A DNA stretch of 64,000 bases from Sinorhizobium numidicum (GCF_029892045.1 NZ_CP120368.1:1424001-1488000); one strand, 5' to 3'; shown: positions 18,110 through 32,979, counted from the first letter of the stretch. The notes: a model not told the origin generated them from the letters alone. Translations and numbers: made by a program.

Positions 18110-18485
18110 TGCATGTCCTCTTTCGAATAGCGCTCTGAGCTTAGCTCGGTTCTCTCCGGCGTGCGAAGGAAATAGCGCCAGGTGCGAAATTCTACGGGAG
18201 ATCCTGTGCCGTTTTCCGCCCGAATCCCGCGCATCAATTTCGTCGGAATCAGCCGCTGCCATGGTCGAGCGCTTTCGGTCGAAGGATTGCTTCTCCGAAG
18301 ACTGCCGTAAGCGCCGAGTCGTGATCGTGGAAAACGTCAGAAAGAAGTTGCTGATTCCTTAATCGCGAAGAACAATGCGTGTGGGTAAAATGCTGTTGAT
18401 GCCCTTCCGGCAGTCTGTAGGCGCCGCAAAGCCTTGTTTTCCGGGCATGACAGGGCTGCAAAGCCGATATTATTTGTTAATTGCC

Positions 18486-18782
18486 CTTGACGGATCGCCC
18501 CGAAATCAGTACACCCCGCCGCATCGGAGCCCATGTGAGGCTGGCTGGTTCGGAACGTCGCGTTCTGGAGTTCGCCTCAAACAAGGTTCGAACCGCACGC
18601 TGAAGACAAAAATGCTGCACGCAAGACGCGCGAGATAGTGCGTCCTCTGCTTTTGGTGGGGCCATCTGCGAAAAAGCGGATCGGCCCTCGTTTTGCGCAT
18701 TTCATAGGCGTTCGAGACCGCCGGCGACGGCAACGATCCGCCCGAAAGGGTAACGAGACAAGTTTTTGCAAGGGATGGTTAC
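18486..18782 (+). promoter_or_regulatory. Candidate promoter and long leader of the str operon
   Basis: CTTGAC (18486-18491) matches the rhizobial -35 element; the -10 at 17-bp spacing (GTACAC) is poor. Downstream, GGTTCG (18547-18552) can pair with CGAACC (18589-18594) around an inner GAACG-TCG-CGTTC hairpin (18553-18565). The region before it, 18110-18485, shows no gene or clear site. About 290 nt of leader would be long for rpsL and could hold autoregulatory structure; this is inference. Confidence 0.35.
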
Positions 18783-19154
18783 ATGCCTACCGTAAACCAG
18801 CTGATCCGCAAGCCGCGTCAGGCACAGGTAAAGCGCAACAAGGTTCCTGCTCTGCAGGAAAACCCGCAGAAGCGCGGCGTTTGCACCCGCGTCTACACGA
18901 CGACCCCGAAGAAGCCGAACTCGGCTCTGCGTAAGGTTGCAAAGATTCGCCTGACGAACGGCTTCGAGGTGATCGGCTACATTCCGGGTGAAGGTCACAA
19001 CCTTCAGGAGCACTCCGTGGTCATGATCCGCGGCGGCCGCGTGAAGGACCTTCCGGGTGTTCGTTACCACATCATCCGTGGCGTGCTCGACACGCAGGGT
19101 GTGAAGAACCGTAAACAGCGCCGCTCCAAGTACGGCGCGAAGCGTCCGAAATAA
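18783..19154 (+). CDS. rpsL: Ribosomal protein S12
   Basis: S12 (123 residues) sits at the decoding centre. Both streptomycin-resistance sites are wild type: Lys43 in [11 protein letters not shown] and Lys88 in GGRVKDLPG. The first gene of the str operon, it is followed by rpsG, fusA and the second tuf. Confidence 0.98.
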
Positions 19155-19200
19155 CATCGCAACCGGCGCCATTTCGCTGGTCACAAGATTTAAGAGTTGA

Positions 19201-19683
<483 letters not shown>

Positions 19684-19712
19684 TCCGAACACGTCTCGAA
19701 AGGCAGTCTCTC

Positions 19713-21812
<2,100 letters not shown>

Positions 21813-21884
21813 CCGGAATAGCCTCGCGCTGAAAACAGAATGAAAAGATTTCCCCTGTAGGGGACAGGAAACGGAGAGCCGGAA

Positions 21885-23060
<1,176 letters not shown>

Positions 23061-23084
23061 CAAGAGAACGGCTCGGCCGTTTCG

Positions 23085-23119
23085 GCAGGGACATGGTCGC
23101 CCATGTCCCTGCGATTTTT
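23085..23119 (+). terminator. Intrinsic terminator between str and S10 operons
   Basis: A perfect 12-bp stem (23085-23096 with 23101-23112), a TCGC tetraloop and GATTTTTG form a textbook terminator 25 nt after tuf. It implies that rpsJ and its operon have their own promoter in the short remaining gap, or depend on readthrough. Confidence 0.9.
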
Positions 23120-23205
23120 GAAAGAAGCGGCTAAGCGAAACGAATTCAGAAGTTCAAGTGTGTGCTCTCGAAAGCACATTGGAAACACGAGCAAGGACAA
23201 GTCGA

Positions 23206-23514
23206 ATGAACGGCCAGAATATCCGCATCCGCCTCAAGGCGTTTGATCACCGGATCCTCGATGCCTCCACGCGCGAAATCGTGTCGACGGCCAAGCGCAC
23301 CGGTGCGAGTGTGCGCGGGCCCGTGCCGCTTCCGACCCGGATTGAAAAATTCACGGTCAACCGGTCGCCGCACGTCGATAAGAAGAGCCGCGAACAGTTC
23401 GAGATGCGCACGCACAAGCGTCTTCTCGATATCGTTGATCCGACCCCGCAGACGGTTGATGCGCTGATGAAGCTCGATCTGGCCGCCGGTGTCGATGTCG
23501 AGATCAAGCTTTAA
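23206..23514 (+). CDS. rpsJ: Ribosomal protein S10 (NusE)
   Basis: S10 (102 residues) is a 30S head protein and, as NusE, a transcription antitermination partner of NusB. It starts [19 protein letters not shown] and keeps [32 protein letters not shown] use the ATG at 23206; the frame extends upstream with non-conserved residues. First gene of the S10 operon. Confidence 0.98.
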
Positions 23515-23635
23515 GGTCCGGCGCAAGCCGAAATAAAAAGGAAGGTACGTGGAGTTTCTCCAACGGCTTCCAGGAACAGGAAACCGGAAGGCGCGAAAGT
23601 GCCGGACGGGAACCCTAAACAAGAGGCGTGAACCG

Positions 23636-24322
23636 ATGCGTTCAGGTGTGATTGCACAGAAGGTGGGAATGACCCGCGTCTATAACGACGCTGGCGAGCA
23701 TATCCCGGTAACAGTATTGCGGCTGGAAAACTGCCAGGTAGTGGCCCACCGCACGGAAGAGAAGAACGGTTATACCGCAGTTCAGCTGGGTGCCGGCCGT
23801 TCGAAGGTCAAGAATACGCCGAAGGCGATGCGCGGCCATTTCGCCGCTGCAAGCGTCGAGCCGAAGGCAAAGGTCGTCGAGTTCCGCGTGAGCGCTGATA
23901 ACCTGATCGACGTCGGTTCTGAGCTGACGGCCAGCCACTTTGTTGCGGGCCAGCTGGTTGACGTGACCGGCACGACGATCGGTAAGGGCTTTGCCGGCGC
24001 CATCAAGCGCCACAATTTCGGCGGTCTGCGCGCCACGCACGGCGTTTCCGTATCGCACCGCTCGCACGGTTCGACCGGTTCCAACCAGGACCCGGGCCGT
24101 GTTTGGAAGGGCAAGCGCATGGCTGGTCACATGGGTCAGACGCGCGTCACCACTCAGAACCTGGAAGTCGTGTCGACTGACGAAGACCGTGGCCTGATCT
24201 TGGTCAAGGGTGCAGTCCCTGGCTCCAAGGGCTCCTGGATCGTCGTCCGTGACGCAATCAAGTCGGGCACCCCGGAAGGCGCTCCGCGCCCGGCCGCCGT
24301 GCGCGCCGAAGCATCGAAGTAA
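23636..24322 (+). CDS. rplC: Ribosomal protein L3
   Basis: L3 (228 residues) is an early-assembly 50S protein reaching to the peptidyl-transferase centre. The L3 signature around [21 protein letters not shown] and [14 protein letters not shown] is intact. The ATG at 23636 opens the conserved [16 protein letters not shown]. The C-terminal AAVRAEASK tail is a short alphaproteobacterial extension. Confidence 0.97.
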   Translation: MRSGVIAQKVGMTRVYNDAGEHIPVTVLRLENCQVVAHRTEEKNGYTAVQLGAGRSKVKNTPKAMRGHFAAASVEPKAKVVEFRVSADNLIDVGSELTASHFVAGQLVDVTGTTIGKGFAGAIKRHNFGGLRATHGVSVSHRSHGSTGSNQDPGRVWKGKRMAGHMGQTRVTTQNLEVVSTDEDRGLILVKGAVPGSKGSWIVVRDAIKSGTPEGAPRPAAVRAEASK

Positions 24323-24334
24323 GGGAGCCGAATA

Positions 24335-24955
24335 ATGGATCTCACCGTCAAAACCCTCGAGGGCAAGGACGCGGGAAAGGTTTCCCTTTCTGACGCCATT
24401 TTCGGCCTCGAACCCCGTGAAGACATCATCGCCCGCGTCATTCGCTGGCAGCTCGCCAAGAAGCAGCAGGGCACCCACAAGGCCAAGGGCCGCGCCGAAG
24501 TCTCGCGCACCGGCGCCAAGATGTACAAGCAGAAGGGTACGGGCCGCGCCCGCCACCACTCCGCTCGTGCTCCGCAGTTCCGCGGCGGCGGTAAGGCTCA
24601 TGGTCCGGTTGTCCGCAGCCACGCCCATGACCTTCCGAAGAAGGTCCGCGCGCTCGGCCTGCGCCATGCGCTCTCGGCCAAGCTAAAGGCTGAAGAGATC
24701 ATCGTCATCGACGACCTCGTCGCCAACGAAGCAAAGACGAAGGCTCTCGCCGGCGTATTCGCGTCGCTCGGCCTCACCAACGCTCTGATCATCGGCGGCG
24801 CCGAGATCGAGAGCAACTTCAAGCTCGCAGCCCAGAACATCCCGAACGTGGACGTTCTGCCGGTTCAGGGCATCAATGTTTACGACATTCTGCGCCGTGG
24901 CAAGCTCGTGCTTTCCAAGGCTGCCGTGGAAGCTCTGGAGGAGCGGTTCAAATGA
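24335..24955 (+). CDS. rplD: Ribosomal protein L4
   Basis: L4 (206 residues) lines the nascent-chain exit tunnel; in E. coli it regulates the S10 operon. The extended loop [29 protein letters not shown] is present. The last four bases overlap the rplW start (ATGA), indicating translational coupling. Confidence 0.98.
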   Translation: MDLTVKTLEGKDAGKVSLSDAIFGLEPREDIIARVIRWQLAKKQQGTHKAKGRAEVSRTGAKMYKQKGTGRARHHSARAPQFRGGGKAHGPVVRSHAHDLPKKVRALGLRHALSAKLKAEEIIVIDDLVANEAKTKALAGVFASLGLTNALIIGGAEIESNFKLAAQNIPNVDVLPVQGINVYDILRRGKLVLSKAAVEALEERFK

Positions 24956-25245
24956 CGGATCTTCGCCACTACGACGTGATCGTGTCTCCCTCGATCACCG
25001 AAAAGTCGACGCTGGTTTCCGAACAGAACCAGGTCGTCTTCAATGTCGCCAAGGGCGCCTCGAAGCCTGAGATCAAGGCTGCTGTCGAAGCCCTGTTCGG
25101 CGTCAAGGTTACGGCCGTGAACACGCTCGTCCGCAAGGGTAAGCTGAAGCGTTTCCGCGGTTTTGCCGGAAAACAGAAGGACGTGAAGAAGGCGATTATC
25201 ACGCTCGCCGAAGGTCAGTCCATCGACGTCTCCACCGGTCTCTAA
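24952..25245 (+). CDS. rplW: Ribosomal protein L23
   Basis: L23 (97 residues) sits at the tunnel exit and docks trigger factor and SRP. Conserved [10 protein letters not shown] and [18 protein letters not shown] segments are seen. It starts inside the rplD stop codon. Confidence 0.98.
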   Translation: MTDLRHYDVIVSPSITEKSTLVSEQNQVVFNVAKGASKPEIKAAVEALFGVKVTAVNTLVRKGKLKRFRGFAGKQKDVKKAIITLAEGQSIDVSTGL

Positions 25246-25288
25246 CGGATAGGCCCATTAGGGTAAAAACCCAAAAGGGAACAAGAAA

Positions 25289-26125
25289 ATGGCATTGAAA
25301 AGTTTCAATCCGACGACCCCGAGCCAGCGTCAGCTGGTCATCGTAGACCGGGCCGGCCTCTATAAGGGCAAGCCGGTCAAGGCGTTGACCGAGGGCCTGT
25401 CCTCCAAGGGCGGTCGCAACAACCTGGGCCGCATCACCGTCCGCTTCCAGGGCGGCGGTCACAAGCGGTCCTACCGTCTGGTCGACTTCAAGCGTCGCAA
25501 GTTCGACGTTGAAGGCACTGTCGAGCGTCTGGAATACGACCCGAACCGCACCGCGTTCATCGCTCTCGTCAACTATGCCGACGGCGAACAGGCTTATATC
25601 CTGGCGCCGCAGCGTCTAGCCGCCGGTGACAAGGTCATCGCTTCGGACAAGGCTGTCGACGTAAAGCCCGGCAATTCGATGCCGCTGCAGTTCATTCCGG
25701 TCGGCTCCATCATCCACAATGTGGAGATGAAGCCGGGCAAGGGCGGGCAGATCGCTCGCTCCGCCGGAACCTATGCGCAGCTCGTCGGCCGCGACCAGGG
25801 CATGGCAATCCTTCGCCTGAATTCGGGCGAGCAGCGCCTCGTGCACGGCTCTTGCCTTGCATCGATCGGTGCTGTATCGAACCCCGATCACGGCAACATC
25901 AATGACGGTAAGGCTGGTCGTTCGCGTTGGCGCGGCAAGCGTCCGCACGTACGCGGCGTCGTCATGAACCCGGTTGACCATCCGCACGGCGGTGGTGAAG
26001 GCCGTACCTCCGGTGGCCGCCACCCGGTAACCCCGTGGGGCAAGCCGACGAAGGGCAAGCGCACGCGCTCCAACAAGTCGACCGACAAGTTCATCATGCG
26101 CTCGCGTCACCAGCGCAAGAAGTAA
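25289..26125 (+). CDS. rplB: Ribosomal protein L2
   Basis: L2 (278 residues) supports peptidyl-transferase activity and subunit joining. The C-terminal [21 protein letters not shown] motif, which includes the functionally important histidine, is intact, as is the N-terminal [33 protein letters not shown] precedes the start. Confidence 0.98.
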   Translation: MALKSFNPTTPSQRQLVIVDRAGLYKGKPVKALTEGLSSKGGRNNLGRITVRFQGGGHKRSYRLVDFKRRKFDVEGTVERLEYDPNRTAFIALVNYADGEQAYILAPQRLAAGDKVIASDKAVDVKPGNSMPLQFIPVGSIIHNVEMKPGKGGQIARSAGTYAQLVGRDQGMAILRLNSGEQRLVHGSCLASIGAVSNPDHGNINDGKAGRSRWRGKRPHVRGVVMNPVDHPHGGGEGRTSGGRHPVTPWGKPTKGKRTRSNKSTDKFIMRSRHQRKK

Positions 26126-26140
26126 GAGAGGAAGTCTCAA

Positions 26141-26419
26141 GTGGCTCGTTCAGTATGGAAAGGTCCGTTTGTTGACGGCTATCTTCTCAACAAGGCTGAG
26201 AAGGTTCGCGACGGCGGTCGTAACGAAGTGATCAAGATGTGGAGCCGTCGCTCCACGATCCTTCCGCAGTTCGTTGGTCTGACCTTCGGCGTCTACAACG
26301 GCAACAAGCATGTTCCCGTCTCCGTGTCCGAAGAAATGGTCGGTCACAAGTTCGGCGAATTCGCTCCGACCCGGACCTATTATGGTCATGGCGCGGACAA
26401 GAAAGCGAAGAGGAAGTAA
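26141..26419 (+). CDS. rpsS: Ribosomal protein S19, GTG start
   Basis: S19 (92 residues) binds 16S rRNA in the 30S head with S13. It begins [15 protein letters not shown] after a GTG start codon at 26141, with AGAGAGGAAG upstream. The conserved [16 protein letters not shown] ending is intact. Confidence 0.97.
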   Translation: MARSVWKGPFVDGYLLNKAEKVRDGGRNEVIKMWSRRSTILPQFVGLTFGVYNGNKHVPVSVSEEMVGHKFGEFAPTRTYYGHGADKKAKRK

Positions 26420-26421
26420 CA

Positions 26422-26811
26422 ATGGGCAAGGCAAAAGCCGAACGCCGGCTGAAGGACAATGAGGCGCAGGCCATTGCGCGCACGATCCGCGTCAGCCCCC
26501 AGAAGCTCAACCTCGTTGCCGCGTTGATCCGCGGCAAGAAGGTTGATCGCGCTCTGGCCGAACTCGAGTTCTCGCGTAAGCGCATAGCAGGTACCGTCAG
26601 AAAGACGCTTGAATCTGCGATCGCAAACGCTGAGAACAACCACGATCTCGACGTTGATTCGCTCATCGTCGCCGAAGCTTACGTTGGCAAGTCGATCGTG
26701 ATGAAGCGCTTCCACGCCCGTGGTCGCGGCCGTGCATCGCGCGTCGAAAAGCCGTTTTCGCACTTGACGATCGTCGTTCGTGAAGTGGAAGCCAAAGGGG
26801 AGGCCGCATAA
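26422..26811 (+). CDS. rplV: Ribosomal protein L22
   Basis: L22 (129 residues) has its loop in the exit tunnel. The start is the ATG at 26422, two bases after the rpsS stop, giving [16 protein letters not shown]. The [24 protein letters not shown]-terminal motif is present. Its TAA overlaps the rpsC ATG by one base (TAATG). Confidence 0.98.
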   Translation: MGKAKAERRLKDNEAQAIARTIRVSPQKLNLVAALIRGKKVDRALAELEFSRKRIAGTVRKTLESAIANAENNHDLDVDSLIVAEAYVGKSIVMKRFHARGRGRASRVEKPFSHLTIVVREVEAKGEAA

Positions 26812-27524
26812 TGGGCCAGAAGATTAATCCGATCGGTTTCCGTCTCGGCATCAACCGGACCTGGGACAGCCGTTGGTTCGCGGATAACGCGGAATATGGC
26901 CAGCTTCTTCACGAAGACCTGAAGATCCGCTCGTACCTGATGGAAGAGCTGAAGGCAGCCGGCATCGCCAAGGTCGTGATCGAACGCCCGCACAAGAAGT
27001 GCCGCGTGACGATCCACTCGGCTCGCCCGGGTCTGATCATCGGCAAGAAGGGCGCCGACATCGAAAAGCTCCGCAAGAAGCTTTCCGAGATGACGAACTC
27101 CGAAACGCACCTCAACATCGTCGAGGTGCGCAAGCCGGAAGTTGATGCGACGCTCGTTGCCCAGTCGATCGCTCAGCAGCTCGAACGCCGCGTGGCCTTC
27201 CGCCGTGCGATGAAGCGCGCTGTTCAGTCGGCCATGCGTCTCGGCGCTGAAGGCATCAAGATCACCTGCGCCGGCCGTCTCGGCGGTGCGGAAATCGCTC
27301 GTACCGAATGGTATCGTGAAGGTCGCGTTCCGCTGCACACGCTGCGCGCCGACATTGATTACGGCACGGCGGAAGCTGAGACCGCTTTCGGTATCTGCGG
27401 CATCAAGGTTTGGATCTTCAAGGGCGAAATCCTCGAGCACGATCCGATGGCTTCCGAGCGCCGCGCGACCGAGAGTGACAACCAGGGCGGTGGCGGCAGG
27501 GACCGTCGTCGTGAAAACGCGTAA
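26811..27524 (+). CDS. rpsC: Ribosomal protein S3
   Basis: S3 (237 residues) lines the mRNA entry channel. The KH domain with [17 protein letters not shown] and the C-terminal domain with [12 protein letters not shown] and [20 protein letters not shown] are intact. A short Gly/Arg-rich tail ends the protein. Confidence 0.98.
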   Translation: MGQKINPIGFRLGINRTWDSRWFADNAEYGQLLHEDLKIRSYLMEELKAAGIAKVVIERPHKKCRVTIHSARPGLIIGKKGADIEKLRKKLSEMTNSETHLNIVEVRKPEVDATLVAQSIAQQLERRVAFRRAMKRAVQSAMRLGAEGIKITCAGRLGGAEIARTEWYREGRVPLHTLRADIDYGTAEAETAFGICGIKVWIFKGEILEHDPMASERRATESDNQGGGGRDRRRENA

Positions 27525-27562
27525 CATTCGCGCGTGGCAGCCAATATCGGAGAAGTAAAAAA

Positions 27563-27976
27563 ATGTTGCAGCCAAAGCGTACGAAGTATCGCAAGCAGTT
27601 CAAGGGCCGCATCAAGGGTGTAGCCAAGGGTGGTTCTGATCTTGCTTTCGGCGAATTCGGCCTGAAGGCTCAGGAGCCGAACCGCGTCAACGCTCGCGAG
27701 ATCGAGGCGGCCCGCCGCGCGATCACCCGCCACATGAAGCGCGCCGGCCGCGTTTGGATCCGTGTGTTCCCGGACGTTCCGGTCACCGCCAAGCCGACCG
27801 AAGTCCGCATGGGTAAGGGCAAGGGTTCGGTTGAATACTGGGCATGCAAGGTCAAGCCCGGCCGTATGATGTTCGAGATCGATGGTGTCAGCGAAGAACT
27901 CGCCCGTGAGGCACTTCGTCTTGGCGCTGCCAAGCTCTCTGTCAAGACGCGCTTCGTGCAGCGTATCGCAGAGTAA
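27563..27976 (+). CDS. rplP: Ribosomal protein L16
   Basis: L16 (137 residues) contacts A-site tRNA and the peptidyl-transferase centre. It begins [16 protein letters not shown] and has [22 protein letters not shown]. No anomalies. Confidence 0.98.
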   Translation: MLQPKRTKYRKQFKGRIKGVAKGGSDLAFGEFGLKAQEPNRVNAREIEAARRAITRHMKRAGRVWIRVFPDVPVTAKPTEVRMGKGKGSVEYWACKVKPGRMMFEIDGVSEELAREALRLGAAKLSVKTRFVQRIAE

Positions 27977-27988
27977 GGAGTGAAGCTC

Positions 27989-28189
27989 ATGAAAGCCGCA
28001 GATGTTCGCGCTCTGAGCGCCGATCAACTCAACGAAGAGCTTGCCAAGCTGAAGAAGGAGCAGTTCAACCTGCGCTTCCAGAAGGCAACCGGCCAGCTCG
28101 AAAAGTCTTCGCGTATCAACGAAGTCCGCAAGGACATCGCACGCATCAAAACAATTGCCCGCCAGAAGGCGGCAGAAGCCAAGGCCTAA
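27989..28189 (+). CDS. rpmC: Ribosomal protein L29
   Basis: L29 (66 residues) is a helical protein at the tunnel exit. I start at ATG 27989 ([10 protein letters not shown]), 8 nt after AAGGAG; a GTG at 27980 overlaps that ribosome site and is unlikely. [13 protein letters not shown] is the family signature. Confidence 0.97.
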   Translation: MKAADVRALSADQLNEELAKLKKEQFNLRFQKATGQLEKSSRINEVRKDIARIKTIARQKAAEAKA

Positions 28190-28202
28190 GGACCAGAAGA
28201 AA

Positions 28203-28439
28203 ATGCCGAAACGCATTCTGCAGGGCACCGTCGTCAGCGACAAGAACGACAAAACCGTCGTCGTCAGGGTCGAGCGCCGCTTTGCGCACCCGATTCTCCA
28301 GAAGACCGTCCGCCGTTCCAAGAAGTACAAGGCTCACGACGAGAACAACCAGTACAAGGTCGGTGACGTTGTTTCCATTGAGGAATGCGCACCGATCTCG
28401 AAGGACAAGCGCTGGACGGTCGTTTCCGCCCAGGCTTGA
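28203..28439 (+). CDS. rpsQ: Ribosomal protein S17
   Basis: S17 (78 residues) is an OB-fold primary 16S rRNA binder. It starts [18 protein letters not shown] at 28203, just after the rpmC stop, and keeps [20 protein letters not shown] 178-nt gap with a weak terminator-like hairpin follows. Confidence 0.97.
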   Translation: MPKRILQGTVVSDKNDKTVVVRVERRFAHPILQKTVRRSKKYKAHDENNQYKVGDVVSIEECAPISKDKRWTVVSAQA

Positions 28440-28513
28440 TTTGTGCAGGTTTTGTCGGCGAGACCCTTGCGTCTCGGGCAAATATCTGTATGAAGCACGC
28501 AATTAAAGCAGAG

Positions 28514-28540
28514 GAACGCTCGAGTCCGGGCGTTCTTTTG
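28514..28540 (+). terminator. Weak terminator-like hairpin between S10 and spc operons
   Basis: GAACGC (28514-28519) pairs with GCGTTC (28530-28535), followed by TTTTG. The stem is short, so termination would be partial at most. Its place between rpsQ and rplN matches the S10/spc operon boundary. Confidence 0.5.
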
Positions 28541-28617
28541 CTTTGAGATGAGCACAATAAGCCGGGCGAGGGGGTTTCGACCCAACCGGCCTGGTAACAA
28601 CAAGAAGGCGACCTGAC

Positions 28618-28986
28618 ATGATTCAGATGCAAACAAACCTCGACGTGGCGGATAATTCCGGCGCACGTCGTGTCATGTGCATCAAGGTGCTGGGCGGCTC
28701 CAAGCGCAAGTATGCGTCGATCGGCGACATCATCGTCGTTTCGATCAAGGAAGCCATTCCGCGCGGCCGCGTGAAGAAGGGTGATGTCATGAAGGCTGTT
28801 GTCGTTCGCACCGCGAAGGACATCCGCCGTCCGGATGGCAGCGTCATCCGTTTCGACACCAACGCAGCCGTTCTTATCGATAACAAGAAAGAGCCGATCG
28901 GCACCCGTATCTTCGGACCGGTTCCGCGCGAACTCCGCGCCAAGAACCACATGAAGATCATCTCGCTGGCTCCGGAAGTACTCTAA
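28618..28986 (+). CDS. rplN: Ribosomal protein L14
   Basis: L14 (122 residues) forms an intersubunit bridge and binds the silencing factor RsfS. It begins [17 protein letters not shown] and contains [16 protein letters not shown]. First gene of the spc operon. Confidence 0.98.
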   Translation: MIQMQTNLDVADNSGARRVMCIKVLGGSKRKYASIGDIIVVSIKEAIPRGRVKKGDVMKAVVVRTAKDIRRPDGSVIRFDTNAAVLIDNKKEPIGTRIFGPVPRELRAKNHMKIISLAPEVL

Positions 28987-29000
28987 GGGAGCGTTGAGAG

Positions 29001-29312
29001 ATGCAAAAGATTCGTAAAGGCGACAAGGTTGTCGTGCTCACCGGCAAGGACAAGGGCCGCACCGGCGAGGTAATCCAGGTCATGCCGAAGGAAGACCGGG
29101 CTGTCGTGCGTGGCGTCAACATGGTGAAGCGTCACCAGCGCCAGACCCAGAGCCAGGAAGCCGGCATTATCAACAAGGAAGCCCCGATCCACCTTTCGAA
29201 CATCGCGATCGCCGATCCGAAGGACGGCAAGCCGACCCGCATCGGTTTCAAGATCGACGGTGACAAGAAGGTCCGCGTGGCCAAGCGTTCGGGAGAAGTG
29301 ATCGATGGCTAA
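29001..29312 (+). CDS. rplX: Ribosomal protein L24
   Basis: L24 (103 residues) is a KOW-domain initiator of 50S assembly ([22 protein letters not shown]). Its last eight bases overlap the rplE start (29305), indicating coupling. Confidence 0.98.
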   Translation: MQKIRKGDKVVVLTGKDKGRTGEVIQVMPKEDRAVVRGVNMVKRHQRQTQSQEAGIINKEAPIHLSNIAIADPKDGKPTRIGFKIDGDKKVRVAKRSGEVIDG

Positions 29313-29862
29313 GACCGCTTATGAGCCGCGGCTCAAGAAGGAATATGTAGAGCGCATCCGCAAGGCGATGCAGGAGAAGTTCTCCTACGCCAACGAAATG
29401 CAGATCCCGCGCCTCGACAAGATCGTTATCAACATGGGTGTTGGCGAAGCGACCGGCGATTCCAAGAAGCCGACCGTTGCTGCCGCCGATCTCGCTGCGA
29501 TTGCCGGCCAGAAGGCGGTGATCACCCGCGCTCGCAACTCCATCGCTGGCTTCAAGCTCCGCGAAGGCATGCCGATTGGCGCCAAGGTTACCTTGCGCGG
29601 CGTTCGGATGTATGAGTTCCTGGATCGTCTGATAAACATCGCTCTTCCGCGTGTTCGAGACTTCCGCGGCCTCAATCCGAAATCCTTCGATGGTCGTGGC
29701 AACTTTGCCATGGGCATCAAGGAACACATTGTGTTCCCTGAGATCAACTACGACAAGGTTGATCAGATGTGGGGCATGGACATCATCGTTTGCACGACGG
29801 CAACTAACGACGACGAAGCTCGCGCTCTGCTTACAGAGTTCAACTTCCCGTTCCGTCAGTAA
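29305..29862 (+). CDS. rplE: Ribosomal protein L5
   Basis: L5 (185 residues) binds 5S rRNA and contacts P-site tRNA. The signature [19 protein letters not shown] and the [17 protein letters not shown] segment are present. It overlaps rplX by eight bases. Confidence 0.98.
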   Translation: MAKTAYEPRLKKEYVERIRKAMQEKFSYANEMQIPRLDKIVINMGVGEATGDSKKPTVAAADLAAIAGQKAVITRARNSIAGFKLREGMPIGAKVTLRGVRMYEFLDRLINIALPRVRDFRGLNPKSFDGRGNFAMGIKEHIVFPEINYDKVDQMWGMDIIVCTTATNDDEARALLTEFNFPFRQ

Positions 29863-29896
29863 TCCGTAACGACAAGCGTAAAGAAGGATAACTGTT

Positions 29897-30202
29897 ATGG
29901 CGAAAACGAGCGCAGTTGAAAAGAACAAGCGCCGCCGCAAACTGGTTGTCGGGCAAGCCGCCAAGCGTGCTGCCCTGAAGGCAATCATCATGAACCAGTC
30001 TTTGCCGATCGAAGAGCGGTTCAAGGCCACCCTCAAGCTGGCAAGCCTGCCACGTGATGGATCGAAGACCCGCATCCGCAATCGTTGCGAAGTTACCGGG
30101 CGTCCGCGCGCCTACTATCGTAAACTTCGCATGTCGCGTATTGCGCTTCGCGAACTGGGCAATTTCGGCAAGGTGCCGGGCATTGTCAAGTCGAGCTGGT
30201 AA
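29897..30202 (+). CDS. rpsN: Ribosomal protein S14 (zinc-free type)
   Basis: S14 (101 residues) is the long form without the CxxC zinc motif; a single Cys remains in [17 protein letters not shown]-terminal [11 protein letters not shown] is standard. It needs no zinc, so no alternative copy is expected from this sequence. Confidence 0.97.
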   Translation: MAKTSAVEKNKRRRKLVVGQAAKRAALKAIIMNQSLPIEERFKATLKLASLPRDGSKTRIRNRCEVTGRPRAYYRKLRMSRIALRELGNFGKVPGIVKSSW

Positions 30203-30214
30203 GGAGACGGGCAC

Positions 30215-30613
30215 ATGGCAATGACTGATCCCTTGGGCGATATGCTCACCCGTATCCGCAACGGTGCTGCCCGGCGCAAGTCGAGCGTTTCGACGCCGGC
30301 TTCGAGGCTGCGCGCACGCGTTCTGGATGTCCTTCAGGCTGAAGGCTACATCCGTGGGTACTCTGAAGTCGAATTCGGCAACGGCAAGTCCGAGCTGAAC
30401 ATCGAACTGAAGTACTACGAAGGCTCGTCCGTGATCCGCGAGATCGCACGCGTCTCTAAGCCGGGCCGCCGAGTTTATGTCTCGGTCAAGTCCATTCCGC
30501 AGGTCGCGAACGGCCTCGGCATCACCATCCTTTCGACCCCGAAGGGCGTGATGGCCGATCATCAGGCGCGCGAACAGAATGTTGGTGGCGAGGTTCTTTG
30601 CTCGGTCTTCTAA
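30215..30613 (+). CDS. rpsH: Ribosomal protein S8
   Basis: S8 (132 residues) is a primary 16S rRNA binder and the spc-operon regulator in E. coli. It begins [25 protein letters not shown] and ends in the conserved GGEVLCSVF. Confidence 0.98.
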   Translation: MAMTDPLGDMLTRIRNGAARRKSSVSTPASRLRARVLDVLQAEGYIRGYSEVEFGNGKSELNIELKYYEGSSVIREIARVSKPGRRVYVSVKSIPQVANGLGITILSTPKGVMADHQAREQNVGGEVLCSVF

Positions 30614-30653
30614 GGCCGGGCACGATCTCCATAGCGAACAGACAGGTATAAAA

Positions 30654-31187
30654 ATGTCTCGTATCGGTAAGAAACCCGTTCAAGTTCCGGCAGGCGTCAC
30701 GGCTAACGTTGATGGCCAGAAGGTAACGGCGAAGGGTCCGAAGGGCGAATTGTTTTTCGTCGCAAACGACGAAGTCTCGGTGAAGCTTGAAAACAATGCG
30801 GTCGTCGTTGAGCCGCTCAATGAGAGCAAGGATGCTCGTTCGAAGTGGGGCATGTCCCGCACGATGATTGAGAACATCTTCAAGGGCGTGAAGGACGGCT
30901 ACGAGCGCAAGCTCGAAATCAACGGCGTCGGCTACCGCGCCTCCATGCAGGGCAGGAACCTGCAGCTGGCTCTCGGCTTCAGCCACGACGTCGTCTACCA
31001 GACGCCGGAAGGCATCTCGATCGCTGTGCCGAAGCCGACGGAAATCGTCGTTTCCGGCATCAACAAGCAGCAGGTCGGCCAGGTTGCCGCGGAGATCCGC
31101 GAATACCGTGGCCCCGAGCCCTACAAGGGCAAGGGTGTCAAGTATGCCGAAGAGCGGATTGTCCGCAAAGAAGGCAAGAAGAAGTAA
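30654..31187 (+). CDS. rplF: Ribosomal protein L6
   Basis: L6 (177 residues) lies near the factor-binding site of the 50S subunit. I use ATG 30654 ([15 protein letters not shown]); the frame extends upstream over the rpsH end with non-conserved residues. The C-terminal [13 protein letters not shown] motif is intact. Confidence 0.98.
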   Translation: MSRIGKKPVQVPAGVTANVDGQKVTAKGPKGELFFVANDEVSVKLENNAVVVEPLNESKDARSKWGMSRTMIENIFKGVKDGYERKLEINGVGYRASMQGRNLQLALGFSHDVVYQTPEGISIAVPKPTEIVVSGINKQQVGQVAAEIREYRGPEPYKGKGVKYAEERIVRKEGKKK

Positions 31188-31199
31188 GGATCACGCGAA

Positions 31200-31562
31200 A
31201 TGGCTAGCAGGAAAGATACTCTTGTGCGTCGCGCCAGCCGCGTGCGCCGTCAAATCAAGGCGGTCGCCAACGGCCGTCCGCGCCTGTCGGTTCATCGCTC
31301 GTCGAAGAACATCTATGCGCAGATCATCGACGATGTTGCCGGCAAGACCCTTGCCTCCGCATCGACCCTCGACACGGATCTGCGGTCTTCGCTGAAGACT
31401 GGCGCTGATACCGCAGCCGCTACGGCTGTCGGCAAGCTCCTTGCGGAGCGTGCATCCGAGGCGGGCGTCAAGGACGTTGTCTTTGACCGCGGCGCCTTCA
31501 TCTACCACGGCCGCATCAAGGCGCTGGCCGAGGCAGCTCGCGAAGGCGGCCTGAACTTCTAA
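31200..31562 (+). CDS. rplR: Ribosomal protein L18
   Basis: L18 (120 residues) delivers 5S rRNA to the 50S subunit. RRIKAV-type basic N-terminus, [18 protein letters not shown] and [26 protein letters not shown] are present. A 133-nt gap, with no evident gene, precedes rpsE. Confidence 0.98.
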   Translation: MASRKDTLVRRASRVRRQIKAVANGRPRLSVHRSSKNIYAQIIDDVAGKTLASASTLDTDLRSSLKTGADTAAATAVGKLLAERASEAGVKDVVFDRGAFIYHGRIKALAEAAREGGLNF

Positions 31563-31695
31563 GGTTCATCGCCCGGGCAGCAATGTCCGGGCGAAATTCG
31601 GCTTCGCACATCCCTGGCCGCTTCGATTTCCGAGGAAGTGAGGCGGCCTTCGTCAATCTGCCGATTGCACCCGGAAAAGAAAAAGGAAGAGGACA

Positions 31696-32265
31696 ATGGC
31701 ACAAGAAAGAAGAGGTTCTCGCGAAGATCGCCAGAGCCGTGAAGAGCGCGACAGCGAATTTGTCGACAAGCTCGTCGCAATCAACCGCGTCGCCAAGGTG
31801 GTGAAGGGCGGTCGTCGTTTCGGTTTCGCAGCTCTCGTCGTCGTCGGCGACCAGAAGGGCCGCGTCGGCTTCGGTCACGGCAAGGCGCGCGAAGTGCCGG
31901 AAGCCATCCGCAAGGCGACGGAAGCCGCCAAGCGTGACCTGATCTTCGTCCCGCTGCGCGGTGGCCGTACATTGCATCACGACGTTCACGGCCGTCACGG
32001 CGCCGGCAAGGTGCTGCTGCGCTCGGCGAAGGCCGGTACCGGTATCATCGCCGGTGGTCCGATGCGCGCCGTGTTTGAAACGCTCGGCGTTCACGACGTC
32101 GTTGCCAAGTCGACCGGTTCGTCGAACCCCTACAACATGGTTCGCGCAACGTTCGACGCGCTGAAGAACCAGATGCACCCGAAGGACATCGCGGCACAGC
32201 GCGGCATGAAATACGCCACGCTCCAGTCTCGTCGCGTTGCCACCGGCGCTGCTTCCGAAGAATAA
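31696..32265 (+). CDS. rpsE: Ribosomal protein S5
   Basis: S5 (189 residues) helps decoding fidelity and mRNA unwinding. [32 protein letters not shown] is the family signature. The charged N-terminal tail (about 20 residues) is an alphaproteobacterial feature. Confidence 0.98.
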   Translation: MAQERRGSREDRQSREERDSEFVDKLVAINRVAKVVKGGRRFGFAALVVVGDQKGRVGFGHGKAREVPEAIRKATEAAKRDLIFVPLRGGRTLHHDVHGRHGAGKVLLRSAKAGTGIIAGGPMRAVFETLGVHDVVAKSTGSSNPYNMVRATFDALKNQMHPKDIAAQRGMKYATLQSRRVATGAASEE

Positions 32266-32277
32266 GGGAGCTGACAG

Positions 32278-32481
32278 ATGGCTAAGAAAGAAGTTGGCAA
32301 GAAGACGGTTACGGTCGAGCAGATCGGTAGCCCCATTCGCCGCCCTGCCGTGCAGCGTCAGACGCTTATCGGCCTGGGCCTCAACAAGATGCACCGGGTT
32401 CGCACGCTGGAAGACACTCCGGCCGTTCGCGGCATGATCCGGGCCGTCCAGCACCTCGTTCGCGTCGTCGACGAGAAGTGA
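32278..32481 (+). CDS. rpmD: Ribosomal protein L30
   Basis: L30 (67 residues). The [29 protein letters not shown] core is conserved. It lies 12 nt after rpsE and 13 nt before rplO. Confidence 0.97.
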   Translation: MAKKEVGKKTVTVEQIGSPIRRPAVQRQTLIGLGLNKMHRVRTLEDTPAVRGMIRAVQHLVRVVDEK

Positions 32482-32494
32482 GGGGGATCCACAA

Positions 32495-32965
32495 ATGAAA
32501 CTGAATGAAATCAAGGACAACGAAGGCGCGACCAAGAACCGCAAGCGTCTCGGCCGCGGCATCGGCTCCGGCTCCGGCAAGACGGCCGGTCGCGGTGTGA
32601 AGGGTCAGAAGGCTCGCTCGGGCGTTGCCATCAACGGCTTCGAAGGCGGCCAGATGCCTATCTACCGTCGCCTGCCGAAGCGCGGTTTCAACAACATCTT
32701 CGCTTCGGAGTTTGTTGTCGTGTCGCTCGGCCGCATCCAGGCTGCCGTCGACGCCAAGAAGCTCGATGCTTCGAAGACCGTCGATGCTGCCGCTCTCAAG
32801 GCTGCCGGCGTCATTCGTCGCGCCAAGGACGGCGTTCGCATCCTCGCTGACGGCGAGCTGAAGGCGAAGGTCTCGCTCGAGGTTGCCGGCGCTTCGAAGC
32901 CGGCGATCGAGAAGATCGAAAAGGCCGGCGGTTCGATCAAGCTGCTTGCAGCCGCCGCAGAATAA
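32495..32965 (+). CDS. rplO: Ribosomal protein L15
   Basis: L15 (156 residues) is a late 50S assembly protein. The Gly/Arg-rich N-terminus [24 protein letters not shown] and [18 protein letters not shown] are present. A terminator-like hairpin follows before secY. Confidence 0.98.
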   Translation: MKLNEIKDNEGATKNRKRLGRGIGSGSGKTAGRGVKGQKARSGVAINGFEGGQMPIYRRLPKRGFNNIFASEFVVVSLGRIQAAVDAKKLDASKTVDAAALKAAGVIRRAKDGVRILADGELKAKVSLEVAGASKPAIEKIEKAGGSIKLLAAAAE

Positions 32966-32979
32966 TATGACTGATGAAT

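Noticed and set aside
18375..18638. 87-codon open frame in the str leader
   Set aside because: No ribosome site, mixed composition and overlap with hairpin structures of the leader.
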